A stretch of 64,000 nucleotides of DNA, from assembly GCA_022494885.1 (NCBI GenBank), contig JAGVSM010003779.1:62001-126000 (forward strand), read 5' to 3'. Below the pieces are notes generated by a model. The model did no database searches and was not told the DNA's origin. It saw only the letters and a program-made list of their open reading frames with translations. Both the position numbers and the translations under genes were made by a program. This DNA comes from Micrasema longulum. Lineage: Eukaryota; Arthropoda; Insecta; Trichoptera; Brachycentridae. This document shows positions 29,930-41,451 of this stretch, one piece after another. The number at the start of each line of letters is the position of its first letter. Position 1 is the stretch's first letter.

Positions 29930-30733
29930 GTTCAATCTAACCTTTAAGCCTTAGTTTTACTCAATTCTGACCTATCTCTTGACGCTCAAATTAGTAGAAC
30001 GATAAGTTCATGCTTCTACCAGCTGAGATAAATTAAATGCATACGCAAAAATTTGCCGGTTGATGCCGCCCGTCAATTAATAAATGCGTTTGTAGTGTCT
30101 AGAGTCGATTATTGTAATGGTATCTATGCAGATCTACCAATGAACAAAATGACTCGCCTACAATCTGTATTGAATGCCGCAGCGAGACTAATTTTCGGAA
30201 TCTCCAAGTTTGGTCATATCACTCCACTACTTCGGGAACTACACTGGCTACGTTTTCCACAGAGGGTCGAATACAAACTCTGTTGGCTTATGTATAAGTC
30301 ACTGCACAACTCTGCTCCGGAATATCTAATGGAACTATACATTCCAGATGAACTGGCTGACAGGCGTTTCACGCTTAGATCAGCTACGTCTATGGCGAGA
30401 GGAAAAGTTATTATACCTCTGCGCAAACAGCGCACTAAATTTAGTGAACGCGCATTTGCGGTCGCAGGCCCTATGGCATGGAATGCTCTCCCAGCAGAGG
30501 TGCGAGGCTGTGAAAGTGAAGTGATGTTTCGGAAAAACTTAAAACCCACTTGTTCTCTAAATCATTTGAATAAATCCGTAGCACGTGACAACAAAATAAA
30601 TTATTTTAATTAAATTACAAATTTAAAAGCTTCAATTAAATTAACTTAACAATAGAATCACCATGTAAAGCGCCCTTGAGGTATTTTATTACGAAAATGG
30701 CGCTATATAAGTTATCCACAATAAATAAATAAG
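29930..30733 (+). pseudogene. L2-like LINE RT C-terminus and 3' tail
   Basis: The frame reads LNSDLSLDAQISRTISSCFY, then a stop (TAA near 30030), then NLPVDAARQLINAFVVSRVD, YCNGIY, LQSVLNAAARLIFGISK, LLRELHWLRFPQRVEYKLCW and FSERAFAVAGPMAWNALPAE, ending before 30613. These are the standard L2/CR1 motifs downstream of the catalytic core (VVSRLDYCN, LQxVQNAAARLI, LHWLPVxxRIxYKL, AGPxxWNxLP). The 3' end has TGTAAAGCGCCCTTGAGG and GGCGCTATATAAGTTATCC with an (AATA)n tail, the L2 end signature. One internal stop; the first two thirds of the protein are missing. Confidence 0.9.
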
Positions 30734-31339
30734 CCTGTTATTTCAAAATATTTGACCGCTTTTTTCTCTTTTTTCCCTTTATTTTCCTCGGACCAAATAT
30801 ATTTTTAAGGTTTTTTAATGGTAAATTTGATGTCCGATTTTAACATGTTCTTTTTGTGGAATCAACGGACCTTTTTAGTGGTTTAAATTACGCAACATTA
30901 AAATGATCAAACCCCGGAGACTTGAATAAATATTTTATTCTGAATTGCTAAAAACTGTCCCCGTAAAAGGAGAACGAAAATTCGACATTTAAAATTAAAC
31001 ACAAGGAAGTGTTTTTAAATATTTCCATTAAATCCAAAACTCATGAATTTTAACGTGTCTACAGACTCGTACATTCAGACATTTATTTTATACTTTACTC
31101 ACACCTTTACAAAAAACTTTCATAAACTAAAACATTTATTATTTGACGTGAATTTTAATAATAATAATAAAAAATGTTAAATTGTTCATTTATTTGAGGA
31201 GAGAACATGTAGCCTTCTAAATATATGAATACTGTATAACATATATATAAAAAATAATAACCATGAACTATTCTTAAGTTTATGACACTAAAAAATATAA
31301 AATAACGAAAAAGTAAGTTATAAATATGCCAATAAATAA
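30734..31339. other. Unassigned AT-rich DNA
   Basis: Nothing recognised. Confidence 0.4.
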
Positions 31340-31529
31340 AACAACTTTGTTTTTAACCACTAGTTTTTTAATATATATTTTTTCCACTGACCGGTTTTAA
31401 AGCCAATAAGCTTTTTCGTCAAAGTTTACGTAACTATTTAACCTAGTTACGCAAACCTTGACGAAGAAGCTTGTTTGCTAACCGTTAGGTGGAAGAAAAA
31501 AAATAGTCGTTAAAAACAAAGTTGTTTTA
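31340..31529. repeat. Fold-back with degenerate Penelope-type ends
   Basis: ACAACTTTGTTTTTAACCAC at 31341 is the reverse of TTAAAAACAAAGTTGT near 31510-31526. Inner arms ACCGGTTTTAAAGCCAATAAG and CTTTTTCGTCAAAGTTTACG pair imperfectly with CAAACCTTGACGAAGAAGCTT and GCTAACCGTTAGG. The TGACGAA...AAACCGGT core resembles the hammerhead-like ends at 3.6 and 22.3 kb in a decayed form. Confidence 0.6.
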
Positions 31530-31692
31530 TTTATTATATTATAATGAATAACCACAAAGTTAGTGCTTCAAATATAACCTTTATAAAAATGTGTCATTTC
31601 AAATGCTAATATTTCTTTTCAAAAACAAAAATCAATTTAAGATTTTGCCACCACAGTTCCGTTCTTACAAATCAGTTAAAAATCAATCCTAA

Positions 31693-31850
31693 ACCAGTCT
31701 TACGCTTCAGGTACCAGTCCAGGAACTATAAAATATTCTTGGGTAAAAACACGTTTTTCAATAGGTATTCCATGTCAACTACAACGGGAATTGAATCCGA
31801 GACCTCTAGCATGGTAGGCCTAAGTGCTGATCACTACAACACGAGGTCGT
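31693..31850 (-). mobile_element. SINE-A partial copy
   Basis: Contains the tRNA-like head in reverse (ATGACGACCTCGTGTTGTAGT on the minus strand is the degenerate A box; TCTCGGATTCAATTCCCGTT is the B box) and the body to CCAGTCTTACGCTTCAGGTA. The distal 3' part is absent. Confidence 0.75.
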
Positions 31851-31877
31851 CATTTTAAACACTAAAGAAAAAATGAG

Positions 31878-32230
31878 CTTAGTTATGTAGAAAGCAGCCA
31901 GTCGTAAATATAGCCAAACTGCTTTCATACAAAAAACTGTAATAATTACACAAAAAATAATTTAATCACAAAAACGGCATTTCTTAATTTGTAGAAAACA
32001 CCCTCAGCACTAAAAAATTCTTACGGTACTTTAAAATCATTAAAACTGGTCAAATACATTAAAAGATTCTTGTTTGCAATATGAAAAACTAATGTATTCA
32101 TTGTTTATTATTTGTCAAAGTCTAAAACATTCCAACTGTTTTGGAGATTTAATTATTTACTCATTTCACAAAAGTGATATTATCTCAGTTTCACTTTTCT
32201 ATAACTGGCTGCTTTCTGCATAACTACGTT
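31878..32230. mobile_element. MITE-3 copy 3
   Basis: Starts CTTAGTTATGTAGAAAGCAG and ends CTTTCTGCATAACTACGTT, forming the inverted repeat. It is 353 bp, in the same orientation as copy 1, with an internal deletion of about 70 bp near its left end. Confidence 0.75.
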
Positions 32231-32574
32231 CAAATAATATTCGAGATTTGAAAAAAAATCATTAAATATTTGAATTTCGAATTGAAATAATTAATTTTAA
32301 GAACCGGTTTTTTTTTCCAGTGATTACCAATGATTTTAATATTGATCCGTCAATTATTGAAGAAAAAATTACGAAAACAAATTTGTAAGTGAAAGTAGCT
32401 AAGACTATTAAAATGGTTTATCATAAACTTGACCAAGCAACACATTCACTTACCCGAACTTTTTAAAAACCAAGGGGTGCCTGTCCGTAAATGCTATTCT
32501 ATGGCTCAAATTTGTTACTAGCTTTTAATTTGATAGAAACTACTAGAAAAATAATAAACATATACATAATACAA
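32231..32574. other. Unassigned AT-rich DNA
   Basis: Nothing recognised. Confidence 0.4.
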
Positions 32575-32965
32575 GGCTAGCACAACGTAAAGAGTTGTCA
32601 GAGGTTTTTAAACATGTATGGCTAAAGAACACTTCATTATACAATTACTGAAATTCTCAATAAGATTTCTTAGCAGATCTTAAAAGTAAATGTTGACCAA
32701 ACTTTAAAGAAAAAAATAATTAAAGGCTAATATGTAACGAGACTTTATATTCATTATTATTTTATGTTAACAGCCATCTATTTAAATTTTTGTAAATAAA
32801 TTTACTGTAAAAAATACGCATGCTTTTAGTTCTTAATAATGTTTATTTTACTTTTTAAATTTAAACAATTTTTCTACCATTTTTATTTGTAAAGGGAAAA
32901 AAAGAAACCTGCTGACCAGCCGGTTTCGTGGTTTAGTGGGTTTCATTGTTTTTTATTTTTGTGTT
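32575..32965 (+). mobile_element. LINE 3' end (pair with 62385-62860)
   Basis: Plus-strand counterpart of the minus-strand copy at 62385-62860. Shared: GGCTAAAGAACACTTCATTA, TTAGCAGATCTTAAAAG, GCATGCTTTTAGTTCTTAAT and AAGAAACCTGCTGACCAGCC with CGGTTTCG. The latter has a CGAAACCGG motif on the minus strand. In the other copy the region reads as a decayed RT C-terminus (NTRLAQRESLASM). Confidence 0.6.
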
Positions 32966-34404
32966 CATGTTTACCTTTTTATAAAGAAATAAATACAAAA
33001 AAAAATCGAATGGGATGAAGTATTTAATAATCATATTTGCCATTTGATAGTGGTATAAAACTGATCATAAAAATAATGCTCAGTAATGACGAAACATATC
33101 ACTATTTCAAGCAGCAAAAAATTTGAATGTAAGTCAGATATTTTGTATCCAATATCTAAAATATTTTGTAAATCGTCAACACTTGTTTTCTCAAAACTCA
33201 AATCGCCATAGCTAAATATAAAATCAAGTGTTGCAAATTTATTTTGTAAATCAATACTAGGACAGAGGCATGCATTGCCTCTAAATTTTTTAACTTTTAT
33301 TTTAAAGACGCAACAGAAAACAATAATTTAAGCCCCTCTTCTTATAATTTATTTGTAAACTGGGTCACAATTATGAGTGTCAATGATTTTTTTTCGGGAT
33401 AAACTTTTTATTTGCTTTCGTAATTTTCTGAAATTATCGACTTAATTAATTATTTAATTTTTATTTCATTGCTCAAAAAAAAAACGTATATTTTACTTAC
33501 TTTCTCCAGATTTAGACAAGCTTTTGTGACCTAAAAAAAAAACTTTTTTAAACACTGTAAAATGAAACATTTGTCAGTGTGTAATAAGTTTATGTTCCTT
33601 TATTTATGTTTATGTTATTTTCATCTAAAAATATTGAATCAGTTTAATTTTATTACTTTTTTGTCTGCATATCTATTTCTTATTATTTTATTTTCCACAT
33701 AATATATCAAAGCATTAAAAAGAATCTGCTTAGTGTAACATTCAATTATTATTTTAGATGTCTCTTTTTCACTTAAACACTATATTATTAGATTTCATAA
33801 TGTATTTTAGATTAAGTGTACCCACACGCAGGCCATGCGTATGTGGTTTTTTTTTTGTTTTAGTAAATATAATGATAGGTATGTGCTATAAGAAATATAA
33901 TAAAATATAATAAAAAAACTGTAAATATGTACTCGAGTGATGATTTATCTTTTCTGCCTATTTGATTGAAAATGACAAAATGATGGTCAGTAAAATTTGA
34001 TTAATAGAATACCTTTGCAGAGATATACTTCGTTTGTAAATTATCATTCAAACTTTTCACTTTTTCACTATAACAACGCGCACTGTGAGAGTTTTATATA
34101 AACTGATATAAATTGATTCCAGATGTGGAATACCTCATGAGTCATTATGACCTAAGCGCATCTTTGACCTGAAAAATTCTGAGCCAGATAAAAGCAACGC
34201 CTGAGTGTTGTGCATGTCCTCGTATGTTTAAGGTTATCAAACATGTGTACAGTTAAATTAGGGTAATCAAAATTGTTATTTGTAAGCGAATTTTAATTTC
34301 AATCACATATCACTACAATATTTATGTACAATTGACAAACGTATTACTTTGCTCGATTTATTTAATTTTTGTAAATTAACCAATAAAATAAAATTTATAT
34401 TTAA
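32966..34404. other. Unassigned AT-rich DNA
   Basis: No gene, tRNA or repeat partner recognised. A TATATAAACT motif at 34096 followed by unique sequence (34130-34230) is the only mild promoter-like hint. Confidence 0.4.
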
Positions 34405-34530
34405 AGCACAACTTTGTGGTTAATAATCATAATAAAATAAATGTGGAACAACATTGTGTTTAACCACTTATTTGAACTTTTTTAACCACCGATTTCTTAG
34501 CTACACAAAATTCGTTATCAAGATATACTT
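34405..34530 (+). repeat. Degenerate Penelope-type end
   Basis: Contains CACAACTTTGTGGTTAATAA and AACCACCGATTTCTTAGC with ATTCGTTATCAAGATATACTT, which matches the order of the fold-back at 31340 (ACTTTGT..., AACC..., CCGGTTTT...CGTCAA) but with many changes. Weak. Confidence 0.35.
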
Positions 34531-34810
34531 AACTTATGAATCTTATCCTATTTTGACAGATAAATGCCTAAACTTTGTATTAATGATCTTTCTTACTCAA
34601 AATGTTTTCCCTCTCTGATGCAATAAATTTAATTAATATTTACTTCACTTTTAATATTTCATTTATTTGTTATTATGCAATGTATGAAGGTATTTTTTTT
34701 TTTAAATTAAAGATGTTTCCTTCCTTAATTTGACGTTTAAATCAAATAAAAAAGAAGCCTTATAAACGAACGCAAAATTATATGGAGAATGACCCGTAAA
34801 CACAAATATT

Positions 34811-34950
34811 GGTAGCTTCCGTGGTAAATTGTATAAGACATTTGACTCACGCGCTTAAAATCCTGGGTTTAATTCCCGGTGAGATCACAAAAAAATTAAA
34901 ATGTGTTTTTCTCAAGCCTGGGTGTTCTGTAATGTTGTGATGCAAAAAAA
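34811..34950 (+). mobile_element. SINE-B diverged copy
   Basis: GGTAGCTTCCGTGGTAAATTG replaces the A-box region; TTTAATTCCCGGTGAGATCA is the B-box part; CTCAAGCCTGGGTGTTCTGT and GTTGTGATGCAAAAAA end it. Plus orientation, with an internal deletion in the body. Confidence 0.75.
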
Positions 34951-35978
34951 AAAGTATTTATCGATTACTCTTTATAGAAAATATATTCTGAATATTTCAT
35001 TATTAATGTTTTAAAACATTCAGACGTCTCCAAGTAATTATAGGCCTAATTAAAATGTACAGTTTTAACTAAAGGTTTTGTAATATCTTTTCACAACTCG
35101 ATTTAAGTTTTTCGGGTCCTTTCAGGAAGTGTTTATCAGCTTTAACTTTCTTGGCCCGAGATATTACTTTTTTAAGAAAAAAAAGTTTAATATGATCATA
35201 AATTGACTCGGAAAGCGTAGTTTTTTTCCACCAAAAAATTGTCTTGTAATTTCTGGAAAAAAACAGATAAAAGAAAAATCTTTGACTTCCTTTTGAGATA
35301 GTAATAAAACCATTAAATATAATAGGAAAACTCATCGAGGATAAAATATTGTTTCTTTATAGTTTTTATCTCTTCTCTCTTTTTCACTCATATCACTACA
35401 TTACAAATAAATAAAAAATAGGTGAACATTAAGTTTGTTAGTTCGATTATTTTATAAATTAAGTTAAAGTTTTCTTTACAGGTTCAAAATATTTCTATTT
35501 CAAAATTAATATTTTTTATCAATATATTTTTTTGTTTGTTTTAAAACTGATTTATTTACGGATTATTACATTCATTTAACAAAATAATAATAAATTCAAT
35601 AAAAAATAACATATAAATATATAAAGGTATTATAATTTTTTATTCATACTCTGTATTATAAGCAAATATTTATTGAAATGTTTGACCGCAAAGTAAATTA
35701 TGTAAATAATCTAAGGTGGAAAAGCTTAATTTATGAGCCTAATAAAAGTTTTATTTTCAATTCATAAAGCTTATGATATTTTATTTTTTTATACGTAGAA
35801 ATCAAGACAATATGATGGATAAATATGTGATTTTTTATTAATTTAAAAAATAATATCTCTTCTGTAAAGTTGGCTTCGTGTCGCCCAGTAACTATTGCCT
35901 TTCTTCCGTCGATATATATTGTGAGATTTCCGTTTCTATTTATTTACAGTAATTTAAGTAGAAACGTAGAATTTTTTT
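34951..35978. other. Unassigned AT-rich DNA
   Basis: An 88-codon minus frame (35069-35335) has no recognised motif. TGTTTGACCGCAAAGTAAAT at 35679 is a possible trace of the Penelope-type flank TTTGTGGTCAAACA. Confidence 0.4.
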
Positions 35979-36045
35979 ACGAAAACCGGTCAAATTTACC
36001 TAAAAATTAAAGAGGTTTATTCAAATTTATAAATAAATGAGGGGA
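35979..36045 (+). repeat. Degenerate Penelope-type end
   Basis: CGAAAACCGGTCAAATTTACC followed by AATTAAAGAGGTTTATTCAA and ATTTATAAATAAATGAGG aligns with 3656-3722 (CGAAACCGGTCGAAG..., TTAAGTGGTTTATACAAATTTATAAACAAATAAG). Confidence 0.6.
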
Positions 36046-36604
36046 TTAAATGCAAAATCGCCACAGTGCATGATCAATATTATTATGAGAAGATCAACAA
36101 AACCAGTGGCAAAATGACCATTTAGTATAGCTATTATATCGCTACCTGTTATAAAACCTTCTCAAATGGTATAAAATGTCATACCACAAAGCAAAACATA
36201 TTTTTGAAATTACAAAATAAATAAACGAAAATGATTTTTTCGGTCTTGTGATAGGTAATAAAATAATAATATATCATCAAACTTTTTATTCGAAAGCAAA
36301 ATATACTCGCTTTTCTCAAATGAAAAGCCAAAATACAATAAATCTTCTAAGGCAATAAATAATACATAGAAATGTAAATACCTTTTCTTCTTGGCGAGGA
36401 GAACAAAAGGAGAGAAAGCGAAAGGATTCCTTCAGCAAGAAGAAAGACCGATAGAAAAAATTAAACAAGCTTTATAAATCTTTCGATTTATGAAAAGATT
36501 AAAAAATAAACGTAATTTTAATGGAATATATTAATTACGAATTCAATTTTTAATTGAATAAGAAGTTGTAAAATATATACAATACTAAAGTACTGAAAAC
36601 TTTT
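36046..36604. other. Unassigned AT-rich DNA
   Basis: Nothing recognised. Confidence 0.4.
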
Positions 36605-37305
36605 GCCTTAATTTTGGCGAATCAAGAAAAAAGTTCTCTGTGGAAATTGAACTTGTGGCCTTATTCTGTAATTCATCCGAACTATTTGATAAGTTGAAAC
36701 GATTGCAGAACATTTGTATACGATATATCTTTGATCTTCGCAAATTCGACCACATAATCGAATATCGCACGCAACTACACTGGCTCAGTATCAAACATAG
36801 AAGAAACATTCACATTCTTTCACATCTTTCCAATATTTTAAATAATCCCACTTCTCCTGTTTATATGAGAGAGCTCTTCCAATTTCTATCACAACACGGA
36901 CTATCTCTTCGCTCTAGTAACAAGAGAACCCTTTTAATACCCTGTCATCGCTCTAATTTTCTTGCCTCCTCTTTCACAGTAGTAGTTGCTCGATTGTGCA
37001 ATAATCTACCAACTAATGTTAGAGACGCCCCTTCATTATTTACATTTAAGTCGATATTGAAATGTCACTATCTAAATATTTAAGTTGTTCCTTTATCCTC
37101 CTTTTTTGTATTTTATTTTTTTAGTTAATCATTGTTTTTAATTTTAAATTAAATCATAAGATTCAATATGTCCATGTACTTGTAATTTTCTCGAACTGAA
37201 CGGTTTGGGTAGGTAGGAAGAAATTGCCTTAAGGCAATATGCCCGCCCTTATATGTATATATATTGTATATGTATATAAAGTGTTAAATAAATAATAAAT
37301 ATTCC
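36605..37305 (+). pseudogene. CR1-like LINE RT C-terminus (diverged relative)
   Basis: Frame 36640-37083 contains DKLKRLQNICIRYIFDLRKF, QLHWLSIKHRRNIHILSHL, NPTSPVYMRELFQFLSQHGL and VVVARLCNNLP, homologous to the elements at 17468-18110 and 44262-45130 but clearly older. A premature end after KCHYLNI at 37083 is close to the expected C-terminus. The 3' tail has GAAGAAATTGCCTTAAGGCA and (AAAT)n. Confidence 0.85.
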
Positions 37306-38514
37306 GTTTCGTAAATTCAATCGTATCGTATGAGAGGGAACGATAGCGAAATACGATTTTGATTGCGTTCGAGTGAGATGGATATATGACAAACGAACTA
37401 AATAAATTGTGACATAATAGGCGAGTGTTTTTGATTTGACGGCAGCTCTCAGGGGTGGTATTCTAAATAAGGAAATCGTGTAGGGGTTAGTCGGTCTCGT
37501 AATGTAGTGGTCCTATTGTTGGTAGGGTCGACGTAAAACAATAAGGGAATTCAAGGCTTCGGGTAATTACGGTAAAAATTAGAGCATTTAATTCGGTGGT
37601 GTTTGGGGAAAACCTGGGCCTCGATTACAATGGAGAGTTAACAAAGTTATCTTCGACCGTCTATAAAGGAAAACCGATATTTGTGCACGAAAACGAGTAT
37701 ATTTGCATGGATAAGTATCTTCGTCGGTAACCTATATTTGAATATGTTTAGAAGTAAAAATTGTATGCACATTCTGCTTTTCATACATGAAACTTTGTAA
37801 ATACAATTTAAGATAAAACGTTAACTTCCCATTGTAATCGGGACCCCAGTAACATCATTATTGGTCATTTTCAGTGAAATATAAAACGCTTCCTGATGCA
37901 TTTTTTAACGATTGGTATAATCGTTTAATCTGTATTTTATTTTAAAACGCCATAATCGCCACGATCATGTAACGATATGTGAACTTTTTTGGGGTGAGTT
38001 AAAATATTTCGATCAAACCTAAACTAAAAGATCAGAGGTATTTTTTTATTTTTTATTTATCAAAATATTTTTATAAGTGGTATATGTTTTTTTATTCTAA
38101 TACAAATCTCTTTGATACATCTAGTAAATGTTATAACTGTAACTCTTCAAAAAAAGAGACTAGCTCCTGTGCTTGGAGAGTGACTTACACTGTTATAGTA
38201 GCTTATTTATATAATTTTTAATACACGAGTACGTGATAATAATCCATTAATACTCATTAAAATAAAATTCAGTTTTTACACGGGTTTAAAAAATTTCTTT
38301 GAATTTACTTTGAATTGATATATTCGTTTTAATTGTATTGAGGAGATTATTGTAATTTTTGATACCTTTGTACGAATATCTATGTTAAGTGCTTACAAAA
38401 CAGATATTGACCAAACGCACATGGAACTTTTGGTTTGACAGATTCTCAGTCAACAGATCTGGTACTATTCTTTAGAGTGCATAAGTTAAAATTATCATTT
38501 TTTCATAATTATAA
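37306..38514. other. Unassigned, partly GC-moderate DNA
   Basis: 37310-37680 contains ACGATAGCGAAATACGATTT, GGGGTGGTATTCTAAATAAG and GTCGGTCTCGTAATGTAGTG (the last resembles a SINE-A A box). No internal repeats or ORFs explain it. 37680-38514 shows nothing. Confidence 0.4.
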
Positions 38515-38612
38515 TCAGGTTGTGATTCCTTGGTTAGTTTTGCGGACTCGGATATCAGAGGTACGAAGTTCGGAATCCACTCTATCCCAATTCGATCGCC
38601 ATTTTTTGATTT
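38515..38612 (+). mobile_element. SINE-C diverged copy
   Basis: Plus strand GGTTGTGATTCCTTGGTTAG, TTTTGCGGACTCGGATATCA, GAAGTTCGGAATCCACTCTA and ATTCGATCGCCATTTTTTGAT follow the SINE-C order seen at 58592-58705. The B box is degraded. Confidence 0.6.
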
Positions 38613-38636
38613 GCCATATATATATATATATGTTTT

Positions 38637-39060
38637 ATAAAACATAGACAATTTTTTTATAATGCAAAACTTCATGATTGCCATCTGTGTATATATTTTT
38701 TAAAATTATTCTTTATTTTCATATTTCATTTTATTACTTCGATTATTCATACTTAACCTACATTCGTTATAATTTGACCATACCATATTTTATTACACTA
38801 CCTATTAAAAATTAAAAACTATCATTAATATTTAAAATTAAAAACTATTATATATATATATATATAAATATATATACATACATATTTGTACATAAGCACA
38901 CACGTACATACACCCATGCGCATACACATACATATATTCATAAAACATGGACAATTTTTTTTATAATGCAAAACTTCATGATTGCCATCTGTAAATATAT
39001 TTAAAAAAAATATTCTTTAGTTTCATATTTTATTTTATGACTTCGATTATTCAATAAATC
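38637..39060 (+). repeat. Direct repeat pair about 305 bp apart
   Basis: 38637-38755 and 38942-39060 are near-identical (AAAACATAGACAATTTTTTTA, CAAAACTTCATGATTGCCAT, TTATTTTATTACTTCGATTA). Between them lie a (TA)n run (38849-38874) and CATACACCCATGCGCATACA, a LINE-tail-like stretch. This suggests local tandem duplication. Confidence 0.75.
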
Positions 39061-39099
39061 ATAAATCATAAGAACGCAAATATTTCTTTAAAAAAAAAA

Positions 39100-39232
39100 T
39101 ATGTATATATATATATATATATAATAATGTAATTGCCTAGCTTGGAACGGGGTATGAATTCTTGTTAGCTGGGCAAGGGGAACGTAAAATTGTATTTTTG
39201 ATTAAAGATGTAAATAAATAAATGAAATAAAA
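39100..39232 (+). mobile_element. LINE tail-like segment
   Basis: An (AT)n run (39102-39124), then AGCTTGGAACGGGGTATGAA, TTAGCTGGGCAAGGGGAACG and AAATAAATAAATGAAATAAA. The TTAGCTGGGCAA motif recurs in reverse at 48630-48650 (TTTGCCCAGCTAACGAGGG). Confidence 0.5.
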
Positions 39233-39289
39233 AAAATAAAAAAAAATTATAAGAATCTGCTGACGAGTTGTATGTAAACAATTCAGCTG

Positions 39290-39430
39290 GATCTTAATTT
39301 TAAGACTATTGTGTAAATATTTTAGAAAAAAAGGGTTAAATCAAGATTTCAATTGGTTTTCAATTAGTTAATTATGCCCTGGTTAAAAAGTTTGTGTAGC
39401 TTTGAAACCGGCCGGTAGAAAAAAAAGTTA
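39290..39430 (+). repeat. Degenerate Penelope-type end
   Basis: TTGTGTAGCTTTGAAACCGG followed by CCGGTAGAAAAAAAAG resembles the core-GAAACCGGT end of the Penelope-type family. The CTGACGA part is lost (CCCTGGTTAAAAAG). Confidence 0.4.
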
Positions 39431-40035
39431 TTTTATGTTTATTTTATTTTATTTTTTCAAAACAAAAAACAAACCATGTGGTGGGGGGTTAATCGAAATA
39501 CAACACATGTTTCTTTGTTCAAGTTTGATAAAAACACAATTGATTGTATTTAATTGAAAATATTTTTTGTATGAAATTGGGTAATCTTAAGTTGACACCA
39601 GCCTAAAAAACTTCAAAATTGAGTTAATTTTCTGAATAAAGGGTTAAAAGTAATAAAAAACTTTTATCCGAAACTTCGGCAGTGCCTAACTTTTAATTAC
39701 CGTGTTAGTTTGTTAGATTTTCAAACGCCAAACTTTTCTTAAAAAGAGAATATAGCCCTAAAGAAGACAGAAGATTTGTGGTTAAAATAAGGGCAGTTAT
39801 AAAATGCTCATTAAAAAAAGAGTACGATGTGTTGCTGTACATTTAAACGTTATCGAAAAATATATGTATGAAAAAGAACCAGAATTTTAATTTTCCATCT
39901 TGTCAATATAAAAAAAACTTTTAAGTTGTCTTTGGAAGTCTTCTTGAATTGGAAAACTCCTTAAAAATAATTGATAATCGATCATGAACCTAAAAAAATC
40001 ATAAAACACACTTCACAGTACTTAAAATAATGTTC
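39431..40035. other. Unassigned AT-rich DNA
   Basis: Nothing recognised. Confidence 0.4.
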
Positions 40036-40470
40036 ATTCATCTTCATCATCATCAGCCGTCTCTTGTTCAATGGTGAACATAGGCCTCCCCTTTTAGTCT
40101 CCATATTTCCCTATCCTAAGCCAACCGCATCCAACCACTTCCTGCAACTCGTCTTATGTCATCAGACCCCCTTGTTTGAGGCCTGCCGACACTTCTTCTA
40201 CCCGTTCTGGGTCGCCATTCCAGGACTTTTTTGGTCCATCTAGAGTCTGTGGTTCTGGCTATATGACCAGCCCAGCATTTCTGGTCGGCAGCCCTATGGA
40301 CCACATCGGTGACCTTTGTTTTCGCTTTAATCCTTGAATTGTTTTTTCTGACTCTCAACAAAATACCCAGCATTCTCCTTTCTATGGCTCTCTGAGTCAC
40401 TGATAATTTGTGTAATTTTTTTTTCGTGGACACAAAAGTTTCACAGCCATATGTCATTACAGGGAGAACA
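40036..40470 (-). pseudogene. RTE-like LINE C-terminus, minus strand
   Basis: The minus-strand frame 40116-40457 reads TYGCETFVSTKKKLHKLSVT, QRAIERRMLGILLRVRKN, TKVTDVVHRAADQK and RWTKKVLEWRPRTGRRSVGR before SDDIRRVAGSGWMRLA. This is the classic RTE C-terminal block (TYGAETW...QRAMERxMLGxSLxDR...W.WAGHIAR...W.PRxGKRSVGRPxTRW.DD). A short deletion removes the WxWAGH tryptophans (CWAGHIAR remains). It ends with (TCA)n in plus orientation, the RTE simple-repeat tail. About 85-90% identical to 47251-47770. Confidence 0.88.
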
Positions 40471-40792
40471 CAAGCATCAAAAAGTTTCTTCTTTAAGTAA
40501 CGTAAATACTTCGGAGACTTTAGGATATATGAGAGCTTACCAAAAGCAACCCATGCTAATTCTTGCCTTCTTTCTGTTTCTACCGAACATAATGTTATTT
40601 AATCACATTTACAATACGCGTACCAATGTCGTCATCATTTCAAATTTACGATATTCTTTTTTAATTTGCTGATTTAAATGAAAGTACGACACATAACAAG
40701 TACAACAAAAGCGTAAATAATATAAAAACTTGAAAAATCGTGGCGGTATCGAAACACAAAAAAAAAATGTTTTTTCGGCCATTGACATATAA
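40471..40792. other. Unassigned AT-rich DNA
   Basis: Nothing recognised; short ORFs only. Confidence 0.4.
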
Positions 40793-41164
40793 TACATAGA
40801 CACGCCCTATACAGTATTTTTTTTTTTGTAAGTAGTGACACGAAAATGTTCGTTAGTTTGTTTATTTCTGCATTCAAATATCGTGCGTTTGCTGCCAAAG
40901 TGTAGGATATTCCTTTTTGGTACAAAAAAGTTTGTATTTTAACAATAATCAACATTCGTTTTTGGTGGATCCCAATGAGATTTTTTCCTTAAATTCCTTA
41001 TAATTTGGACTCATTTATTTCTTTTCACTGGATTTCGGGGAATGCAAAAATAATGCTAACTCGTTTTTTTTTAAACGTCTTCCTTTCAGTGCAACCCTGT
41101 AACTGAGAACAGCCCCATAATTGTGTCGCTAGGCGTAGTTTGAAGTATACAAAAACTTTTTTTT

Positions 41165-41375
41165 AAAAGTAATAACCCGCTAAGCCTCTGTTTTGAGGCT
41201 TGTCAGCAGGAAGGATAGAGGGAATATGGAAGGACGTAATGAAAAATACACCACAACTCCCAGAACAATTGAGAAAACATTATTTCTTCGATTTTTTTCT
41301 TGCAACTGGCGGCAATCGAACCCGCGACGCCAGTTTCACCGTTGGGTGTCTAACCAACTGCGCCACGGCGCCTGT
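41165..41375 (-). mobile_element. SINE-D copy
   Basis: Minus strand: CAGGCGCCGTGGCGCAGTTG (A-box region), then TAGACACCCAACGGTGAAACT, GCGTCGCGGGTTCGATTGCC (B box), then a body ending with CAAGCCTCAAAACAGAGGCT (a small hairpin) and AGCGGGTTATTA. Other copies lie at 29083-29750 and 49901-49972. Confidence 0.82.
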
Positions 41376-41451
41376 TATTATATTTATTATAATATGACTA
41401 ATATTTATATTCGAATATAACACTCATGAACTCATGTAATGCAATAACTTT

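Noticed and set aside
30214..30549. 111-codon minus-strand frame
   Set aside because: It is the antisense shadow of the L2-like RT on the plus strand, which has clear homology.
35069..35335. 88-codon minus-strand frame with Lys-rich C-terminus
   Set aside because: No recognisable motif, AT-driven codon use, and no splice-site or promoter context; not strong enough to list as a gene.
41300..41375. A functional tRNA gene
   Set aside because: A and B boxes are good, but the 5' and 3' ends do not form an acceptor stem, and the same head with a SINE body occurs at other loci.
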